This document shows positions 7,342-11,796 of a stretch of DNA of 11,796 nucleotides, one piece after another. The stretch's first letter is position 1, and each line of letters begins with the position of its first letter. The stretch is from Fidelibacterota bacterium (GTDB lineage: Bacteria; Fidelibacterota; Fidelibacteria; Fidelibacterales; Fidelibacteraceae): assembly GCA_030620575.1 (NCBI GenBank), contig JAUXEL010000041.1:1-11796 (forward strand), in the 5' to 3' direction. Below the pieces are notes generated by a model that was not told the origin of the DNA, did no database searches, and saw only the letters and a list, made by a program, of their open reading frames with translations. The position numbers and the translations under genes were made by a program.

Positions 7342-8285
7342 GCTTTCTTTGAAACGGTTTTCACGGGATTTTTTACAGTTTGCATTACCTTGGTTATAGC
7401 TGCGACCATACCACCGATATCTGTCAGATTACCGGGCAGGATCATGGTATTGTTTTCTTTTGCCAGTTTACCGAACTCTAAAAGATATTGTTCCGCAATC
7501 CGTAAATTGACAGCTTCACCCCCACCTTTTTGGGTGATAGCGTCAGCAAGTTCTCTTAACCCCTGAGCGGTTGCAACAGCCACTTTTTTAATCTCGGCAG
7601 CATGGCCTTCGGCTTCATTGATGCGACGCTGTTTTTCACCTTCTGACCTGGCGATAAGTTCTTGTCTGTCACCTTCAGCCCGGTTGATCTTTGCTTGTTT
7701 ATCCCCTTCGGATTCCGCAATTAAGGCGCGTTTTTCACGTTCGGCCCGCATTTGTTTTTCCATAGCATCTTTAATGCTCGGCGGCGGAGTAATATTTTTC
7801 ACTTCATAACGGGTAACCTTTACACCCCAGGGATCTGAGGCTTTGTCAACCGCTTCAACAATTGAAACATTAATGGTGTCGCGCTCTTCAAAGGTCTTAT
7901 CCAAAACCATACGGCCCATAATGCTACGCATGGTGGTTTGCGCAAGCTGGGTTGATGCAAACTGATAATCGTCAATTCCATAGGAAGATTTTACCGGGTC
8001 CATAACTTGCAAATAGAGAATCCCATCGACCTCAACAGAAATATTATCCTGGGTAATACAGGTTTGAGATGCTACATCAAGCGCTTGTTCTTTGAGGGTA
8101 TGTTTATATGCAATCCTGTCAATAAGAGGAACAAGAATATGAAAACCTGCTGTGAGTGTCTTTTTATATTTTCCCAAGCGTTCAACAATGAACGCGGATT
8201 TCTGTGGGACCACCCGAACAGATTTAAACAGCACAACAACTGCAATAATGATCAGACCGGACCAAATAATTGTTAATATTGTCAT
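7338..8285 (-). CDS. SPFH/band 7 paraslipin (QmcA-type) membrane protein
   Basis: Membrane scaffold protein of the stomatin/prohibitin (SPFH) superfamily, QmcA/paraslipin branch, thought to oligomerise into large rings in membrane microdomains. The 315 residues contain an N-terminal transmembrane segment (about 3-20), a band 7 domain (about 22-175: VPQKSAFIVERLGKY, GFHILVPLIDRIAYK, ITQDNISVEVDGILYLQV, DPWGVKVTRYEVKNI), then a charged coiled coil with four 11-residue repeats (187-230, pattern xxIxxxEGxxQ) and a C-terminal region with NNTMILPGNLTDIGGMV. AAGGAG seven bases upstream of the ATG overlaps the nfeD stop. It sits 11 bp after an NfeD gene, the classic partner of this family. HflK/HflC are relatives but normally occur as a pair. 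Confidence 0.95.
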   Translation of the reverse strand: MTILTIIWSGLIIIAVVVLFKSVRVVPQKSAFIVERLGKYKKTLTAGFHILVPLIDRIAYKHTLKEQALDVASQTCITQDNISVEVDGILYLQVMDPVKSSYGIDDYQFASTQLAQTTMRSIMGRMVLDKTFEERDTINVSIVEAVDKASDPWGVKVTRYEVKNITPPPSIKDAMEKQMRAEREKRALIAESEGDKQAKINRAEGDRQELIARSEGEKQRRINEAEGHAAEIKKVAVATAQGLRELADAITQKGGGEAVNLRIAEQYLLEFGKLAKENNTMILPGNLTDIGGMVAAITKVMQTVKNPVKTVSKKA

Positions 8286-8296
8286 GGTATTACTCC

Positions 8297-8737
8297 TTAT
8301 TTAGTAGGTTTAACTTTTAATTTTATACTGTCTTTGGCCACGATTATAACGGATGTGCCTTCGGCAATATCTTCATCAGAAAATGCATTCCAGGATGTAC
8401 CTTTGAAATGTATTTTCCCTTCTCCATTTTTTATGGCTTTTCCTACAACTGCTTTCTTTCCGATATAATCATCCAATCCTTCGCTTTCCGCGCCTTTCTG
8501 ATCGCTAAAAAAGCGCTTCTTCAATAAACCGCGCAATAAAACAAGGGGAACAAGAGAAAAGACCGTGAATATCATAAGTTGCACCCAGACTGCCATTGCC
8601 GGAAAAATCGCAACCAGAATTGCAGTTACCCAGGCACCGACACCAAAGAAAACCACGATCAAGCCGGGAATAGCAAATTCTAAAAGGACCATCACCAAGC
8701 CGACAAAAAACCAAATAATAATAGGTGAAATTTCCAT
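8297..8737 (-). CDS. NfeD-family membrane protein with cytoplasmic OB-fold domain
   Basis: Short NfeD protein (146 residues) without the N-terminal ClpP-like serine protease domain of long forms. Three hydrophobic segments (about 5-24, 26-46 and 50-70) anchor it, and the soluble C-terminal part (about 90-146: DDYIGKKAVVGKAI, FKGTSWNAFSDEDI, GTSVIIVAKDSIKLKV) has the OB-fold pattern of the family. NfeD proteins are encoded beside stomatin-like genes, as here, and are thought to act with them in membrane microdomain or membrane-protein quality control. AAGGAG lies six bases before the ATG. The start is only 27 bp beyond the ytfJ terminator, leaving no space for a full promoter in between. Confidence 0.94.
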   Translation of the reverse strand: MEISPIIIWFFVGLVMVLLEFAIPGLIVVFFGVGAWVTAILVAIFPAMAVWVQLMIFTVFSLVPLVLLRGLLKKRFFSDQKGAESEGLDDYIGKKAVVGKAIKNGEGKIHFKGTSWNAFSDEDIAEGTSVIIVAKDSIKLKVKPTK

Positions 8738-8764
8738 ATATATCTCCTTTACTTTATTTACAAT

Positions 8765-8798
8765 AAAAAAAAGCGCGATTATCCCTCTCGCGCTTTTT
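8765..8798 (-). terminator. intrinsic terminator after the ytfJ-like gene
   Basis: AAAAAGCGCGA (8768-8778) pairs perfectly with TCGCGCTTTTT (8788-8798) around a 9-nt loop. On the minus strand the stem runs into eight T residues. It starts 12 bp after the ytfJ-like stop. Because the plus strand also ends in five T residues it could act both ways, but no plus-strand gene lies upstream. Confidence 0.9.
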
Positions 8799-8810
8799 AA
8801 ATCTTATTTT

Positions 8811-9338
8811 TTAAAGATTTGCTTGAATTATTTTGATGTACTCAACAACATCTTCGGCGCTCATCTGCCCGTCTTTACGATAAACAAGAACACCTGTTTT
8901 GTCAAATACCAAAGTACAATATGTTTGATCCGTTAAACCCCATTTTTCAACAAAGACCGATTTAGCATCTTTAAGATAAATAGTGTCCGGATATTTTTTC
9001 TGTTTGCCTTTTAAGATTATGGATATTAAAAACGCAGGCTTTTTTGTGGCTTTATAATTAACAACAGCAACCGTTTTTAAGAGATCCTTTGAGATATCTA
9101 AAACATCTAATGCTTCTTCTGCGGCAACATTCAAATCCGATTCGTCCGGATCAACATAAAATAAACACCATGCGGTAGTTTTCAATTCAGAGCTGTTCCA
9201 GGGTGTTTTATCAAGACGACCACCGTCTTTTCCTGTTAATTCAAGAGTAACCGGTTTTTCACCGATTACAATGTCTTCAGCAAATGCAAATCCCATCATC
9301 AGTACTACACTGATCATTACGACTAAAAACTTCTTCAT
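8811..9338 (-). CDS. exported YtfJ-family thioredoxin-fold protein
   Basis: Predicted periplasmic protein of 175 residues. The signal peptide has K2-K3, a hydrophobic core at 4-18 and probable cleavage after AFA (residue 20). The rest resembles the YtfJ family, a peroxiredoxin/TlpA-like thioredoxin fold of unknown function: TPWNSSELK (45-53), KTVAVVNYKATKK (88-100), YLKDAKSVFVEKWGL (121-135), and the C-terminal KTGVLVYRKDGQMSAEDVVEYI (147-168). There is no CXXC motif, only isolated C58 and C141, so ordinary dithiol redox chemistry is unlikely. The Shine-Dalgarno AAAGGAGGG is very strong and a promoter candidate sits upstream. It is monocistronic, with its own terminator. Family placement is by pattern, not by a database hit. 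Confidence 0.8.
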   Translation of the reverse strand: MKKFLVVMISVVLMMGFAFAEDIVIGEKPVTLELTGKDGGRLDKTPWNSSELKTTAWCLFYVDPDESDLNVAAEEALDVLDISKDLLKTVAVVNYKATKKPAFLISIILKGKQKKYPDTIYLKDAKSVFVEKWGLTDQTYCTLVFDKTGVLVYRKDGQMSAEDVVEYIKIIQANL

Positions 9339-9373
9339 TTTACCCTCCTTTGAGTAATTGTTTTGTGATAAGA

Positions 9374-9401
9374 AATATATAATTTTTTTCCTTCTTTACA
9401 A
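9374..9401 (-). promoter_or_regulatory. candidate promoter for the ytfJ-like gene
   Basis: On the minus strand TTGTAA (9401-9396), a 16-base spacer and TATATT (9379-9374) are placed to start transcription near 9367, about 29 nt before the ATG at 9338. The spacing and -10 match the lptB candidate. Confidence 0.4.
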
Positions 9402-9421
9402 ATATTATTATTTGGGATTTA

Positions 9422-9534
9422 AGAGTTTAGAGTTTCCGTCTTCGCTCAGCTAACGCTGGCTATGCCGGACAAGTAGAGTTTAGAGTTTAGGGGGTTAAGG
9501 TTTAAGGTTTGAGGTTTAAGGTTTGAGGTTTGAA
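9422..9534. repeat. degenerate heptanucleotide tandem repeat block (TTTAGAG/TTTRAGG type)
   Basis: On the plus strand AGAGTTT occurs twice at 9422-9435 and twice again at 9475-9488. After AGGGGGTT the heptamers AAGGTTT, AAGGTTT, GAGGTTT, AAGGTTT and GAGGTTT follow without a gap at 9497-9531. The period is 7 nt throughout, with purine A/G swaps as the main variation. The array is interrupted at 9436-9474 by an unrelated hairpin-forming segment. There is no coding potential. It resembles the short tandemly repeated repetitive (STRR) heptamers known from cyanobacteria in style, not necessarily in origin. Confidence 0.75.
9435..9469. repeat. hairpin-forming insert within the heptamer array
   Basis: TCCG (9435-9438) pairs with CGGA (9466-9469); inside is GC-t-CAGC, a TAAC loop, then GCTG-GC, with a small internal loop between the two stems. 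The 39-nt segment 9436-9474 is bracketed by identical 14-nt copies of AGAGTTTAGAGTTT (9422-9435 and 9475-9488). This looks like a small palindromic element inserted into a simple repeat, although the flanking copies may just be array units. Confidence 0.5.
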
Positions 9535-9563
9535 GAGATTCGTTATTAATGAAATATCTTATT

Positions 9564-9615
9564 CTTCTGACTTCTATCTTCTGCCTACTGCCTACTGCCT
9601 ACTGCTTACTTCTTC
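9564..9615. repeat. second heptanucleotide tandem repeat block (CTGCCTA type)
   Basis: Seven-base units follow each other in phase on the plus strand: CTGACTT (9567), CTATCTT (9574), CTGCCTA three times (9581, 9588, 9595), CTGCTTA (9602), then CTTCTTC (9609). The core unit differs from the TTTRAGG block, but the 7-nt period is the same, and the two blocks are only about 30 bp apart. The rest of the 345-bp gap to the PHP gene holds no ORF, terminator or convincing promoter that I can see. Confidence 0.75.
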
Positions 9616-9683
9616 ACTGTTGCTCTAAAATCCTCAAAGAAAATCGTTTTGTTTATCGATGCTTTTAAATTATCTTTTGCGTT

Positions 9684-10571
9684 ATGACAATTACATTTTC
9701 TAAAATGACTATACCTTCGCCTTTGGAATCACCATCTATTATTGCGGATCTGCATATTCATTCAACCGCTTCTGACGGCGAATATTCCCCCACTGAAATT
9801 GCGAAAATGCTGAACCGCGGCAATATTCATTTTGCTGCCCTTACCGATCATGACAGCTTCTCCGGGTTCCGGGAATTCGAAAAAGCGTTCGACGGCATTG
9901 CTATCCCGGGTGTTGAGCTTTCTGTAGATTATCAGGATAATGGATTACATCTCTTAGGATATGGGTTTGATCCCGATTATAAACCATTTATCAAGCTGTT
10001 GGAGCATTTTCAGCAGATCCGTTATGAACGTGTTGAGAAAATGTGTGATAAATTATGCGAAATGGGACTGCATATTACCATAGATAATGTAAAAAAGAAT
10101 TATCCTGCCACAACCACACTCGGACGGCCGCATGTAGCACGTGCGATGCTCGCAGCCGGTTACGTAAAATCCTTTAATTCCGCCTTTAATAAATATATTG
10201 GCGACGGAAAGCCTGCCTATATACCTAAAGCCCGTCTTAATTTACATCATGCTATTAAAATGATCCATGATTCAGGCGGTATCACTATTCTTGCCCATCC
10301 GGGTCTGTATCATGCTGAAATTTCATTTAATGAGCTTGTAAAACTTCCAGTCAACGGATTTGAAGCTTACCATCCTAATCATTCGCAATCTTTTTCCCGC
10401 ATTATTATCGACTATTGCAGCAAACATGATTTGTTGTATAGCGGCGGATCAGATTTTCATGATCTTCGGAGAAACAAAGCAAATGTTATTGGAAAATGGG
10501 GATTGAATCCGGATGAATGGGAGCAGTTTAAATCATATATTAACGCCAACTGCGTATATCGACTCAAATAA
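9684..10571 (+). CDS. PHP-domain phosphoesterase (RnaseAM/TrpH/YciV-like)
   Basis: Metal-dependent phosphoesterase of the PHP family, 295 residues. The closest characterised relatives, YciV/RNase AM (TrpH), hydrolyse 3',5'-nucleoside bisphosphates and trim 5' ends of RNA. The metal-site motifs are all present: DLHIHSTASDG (22-32; H24, H26, D31), LTDHDS (53-58; D55, H56), GVELS (76-80; E78), GRPH (147-150), LAHPG (203-207; H205) and GGSDFH (254-259; D257, H259). The helical insertion at about 100-185 is typical of this branch. The ATG at 9684 has no Shine-Dalgarno, and M8 at 9705 is an equally possible start that places the PHP domain 14 residues in. It is the only plus-strand gene, convergent with the perM-like gene (4-bp gap). 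The exact substrate is inferred. Confidence 0.92.
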   Translation: MTITFSKMTIPSPLESPSIIADLHIHSTASDGEYSPTEIAKMLNRGNIHFAALTDHDSFSGFREFEKAFDGIAIPGVELSVDYQDNGLHLLGYGFDPDYKPFIKLLEHFQQIRYERVEKMCDKLCEMGLHITIDNVKKNYPATTTLGRPHVARAMLAAGYVKSFNSAFNKYIGDGKPAYIPKARLNLHHAIKMIHDSGGITILAHPGLYHAEISFNELVKLPVNGFEAYHPNHSQSFSRIIIDYCSKHDLLYSGGSDFHDLRRNKANVIGKWGLNPDEWEQFKSYINANCVYRLK

Positions 10572-10575
10572 TTCC

Positions 10576-11649
10576 TTAAACACGGTCCGTAGGCAGTGTT
10601 TCACCCATGATCGCACGAATAATATTGGAGCCGCCTGAGTATTGCAGGATCAATCCGATAATGGATTGCAGGGGCACACAGATAATCATTCCAATGGGAC
10701 CCCATACCCAGTTCCAGAAAAACAAAGAAATAATAATAAACAAGGGTGAAAGTTTTAATCCCTGGCCCATATAACGGGGATCAAGGACATTCCCGAAGAA
10801 AAACTGACTGGATGTCAAAAGTATCGAAAAGATAAAGAACGTCCCGCCAAATCCATATTGCAGAAGAAATATCAACATGGGAAACAGCGTAGCAATAATT
10901 GAACCGATACTCGGTATAAAATTGAGTAAAAAGGTAATGAGTCCGATAATAATAATAAAATCCAGTTTAAAGAAAGATGCGATGATCATTGCTGAAACCG
11001 ATGTGCCAAAGCTGATAACGGTTTTTCTGGAAATATATGTCTGAATTTTTTTCTGGATCTCCGGAATAATCTCCGGCCGGCTTTTCCCATTGGTTTTAAG
11101 AATAAGGGCTTCCAGGCGCTCCTGGAGGCTTTTCCGTTCAGCAATAATAAACAACAGTAATAAAATTACCAGGATCAGTGAGACAATAAAATCGACAAAA
11201 CTCCCCATTATCGAGGTAATAAATCCCTGTAAAGAAATGCGGTCGGCTAACTCAAACCAGTTTATTTTTTCCTTAAAGAAATATTGTGCATCCTCCATCG
11301 GGATCTTAAACTGCGCCAGGGTATTCCGGGAGACTAAGATAAGCTTTTCCTGGTATTTCGGAAACTCACCGGCAAATGAGGTAATACTTGCATATACTAC
11401 TATTCCGATGAGAAATAATATAACACTTACGATTACAAGCAGCAGAATAATGATCAGGAAGTTCGGTACTTTTTTACGAATTAAAAATCCTACTAAGGGA
11501 CTAAACAAAAAGGCAAAAAATATTGCGAGTATAAGCGGGATAAAAATATTGCGTAATTCCCGCATGAAATAGATCGCAACACAAAACACCACAACAGTTA
11601 AAAGACCTTTTAGGTATTTGGCAATTTTATCTTGGCTGACCGTACTCAT
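10576..11649 (-). CDS. AI-2E/PerM-family multi-pass membrane transporter-like protein
   Basis: Inner-membrane protein of the AI-2E (PerM/YdiK/TqsA) family, 357 residues. Two or three N-terminal membrane helices (about 12-60 and 63-90) are followed by a cytoplasmic or periplasmic helical region (about 93-145), then several more helices (about 148-168 and 210-340). The conserved PSIGSIIATLFPMLI segment and the late FGNVLDPRYMGQGLKLSPLFII segment are hallmarks of the family. Some members export autoinducer-2 and others behave as sodium/proton antiporters, so the substrate cannot be named. AGGTGAG lies just upstream of the ATG. It is transcribed alone, as far as the window shows. Confidence 0.93.
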   Translation of the reverse strand: MSTVSQDKIAKYLKGLLTVVVFCVAIYFMRELRNIFIPLILAIFFAFLFSPLVGFLIRKKVPNFLIIILLLVIVSVILFLIGIVVYASITSFAGEFPKYQEKLILVSRNTLAQFKIPMEDAQYFFKEKINWFELADRISLQGFITSIMGSFVDFIVSLILVILLLLFIIAERKSLQERLEALILKTNGKSRPEIIPEIQKKIQTYISRKTVISFGTSVSAMIIASFFKLDFIIIIGLITFLLNFIPSIGSIIATLFPMLIFLLQYGFGGTFFIFSILLTSSQFFFGNVLDPRYMGQGLKLSPLFIIISLFFWNWVWGPIGMIICVPLQSIIGLILQYSGGSNIIRAIMGETLPTDRV

Positions 11650-11672
11650 TTCTCACCTGTGTTAGATATAAT

Positions 11673-11700
11673 AATTTACTATTTCCACGCAATTTTACAA
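11673..11700 (-). promoter_or_regulatory. candidate promoter for the perM-like gene
   Basis: On the minus strand TTGTAA (11700-11695), 16 bases and TAAATT (11678-11673) would start transcription near 11666, 17 nt before the ATG. The DNA here is strongly AT-rich and other placements are possible. The remainder up to the right edge (11701-11796) contains no ORF that I can support. Confidence 0.3.
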
Positions 11701-11796
11701 GTTTATTTTTCAAATTGAAACAGCGAAATAAAATGTAAATATATTTCCTTTATTATCGTGAAATACAAGCAACATTTATTCTGGATAATGCAATTA

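Noticed and set aside
8565..8936. A 123-codon plus-strand frame spanning nfeD, the terminator and the ytfJ-like 3' end
   Set aside because: It overlaps two genes and a strong terminator on the other strand, and its sequence is low-complexity Ile/Thr/Lys with no family resemblance.
9422..9615. Intergenic repeats as a CRISPR array
   Set aside because: Units are 7 nt, directly abutting, without spacers of regular length and with no cas genes nearby.
11090..11572. A 160-codon plus-strand open frame antisense to the perM-like gene
   Set aside because: It is the complement of a well-supported membrane protein gene, has no recognisable domain and no ribosome binding site. Its basic, Ile/Arg-rich composition is what antisense reading of hydrophobic codons gives.
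10576..11649. Naming the AI-2E family gene as an autoinducer-2 exporter
   Set aside because: The family name covers antiporters and exporters of different substrates, and no luxS or lsr gene is visible to support AI-2.

Overview
The window is ordinary-looking chromosomal DNA from an AT-rich, LPS-bearing (diderm) bacterium. The genes lptB, lptC and kdsC imply an outer membrane with Kdo-containing lipopolysaccharide, and gatC implies indirect (transamidation) charging of Gln- and/or Asn-tRNA. The phylum cannot be fixed from this stretch. The lipoprotein-type LptC, moderate AT richness, heptanucleotide repeats and gene mix would fit a free-living FCB-type or related lineage, but that is an inference.

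Left block (1-6556, all minus strand, read right to left): pepD (M20 dipeptidase), gatC, pyrG (CTP synthase), kdsC (Kdo-8-P phosphatase), lptC, lptB and rpoN (sigma-54, cut by the left edge). Spacing from pepD to lptC is operon-like: 22 bp, 11 bp, a 4-bp ATGA overlap, then 4 bp. A 114-bp gap with its own candidate promoter precedes lptB-rpoN. CTP is needed to make CMP-Kdo, KdsC makes Kdo, and LptC/LptB power LPS export, so pyrG-kdsC-lptC-lptB forms a coherent LPS supply-and-export unit. The usual lptA between lptC and lptB is absent.

First intergenic gap (6557-6918): pepD promoter region with a perfect 12-bp palindrome, a GC-rich REP-like element with two matching hairpins, and a strong minus-strand terminator closing the next operon.

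Middle block (6919-8737, minus strand): an NfeD-like OB-fold membrane protein, an SPFH/band-7 QmcA-type protein with four 11-residue repeats, and a YjbQ/UPF0047 protein, tightly packed. Behind a separate intrinsic terminator lies an exported YtfJ-like thioredoxin-fold protein (8811-9338).

Second intergenic gap (9339-9683): a ytfJ promoter candidate, then two blocks of degenerate 7-nt tandem repeats. One of them is interrupted by a 39-nt hairpin-forming segment flanked by 14-nt direct repeats.

Right block: a plus-strand PHP-family phosphoesterase (9684-10571), the only rightward gene, converging with 4 bp to spare on a minus-strand AI-2E/PerM-type membrane protein (10576-11649).

I see no clear new defence, mobile or biosynthetic system. 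The items most worth a second look are the two intergenic repeat elements, the missing lptA, and a near-consensus sigma-54 promoter motif lying antisense inside rpoN itself.
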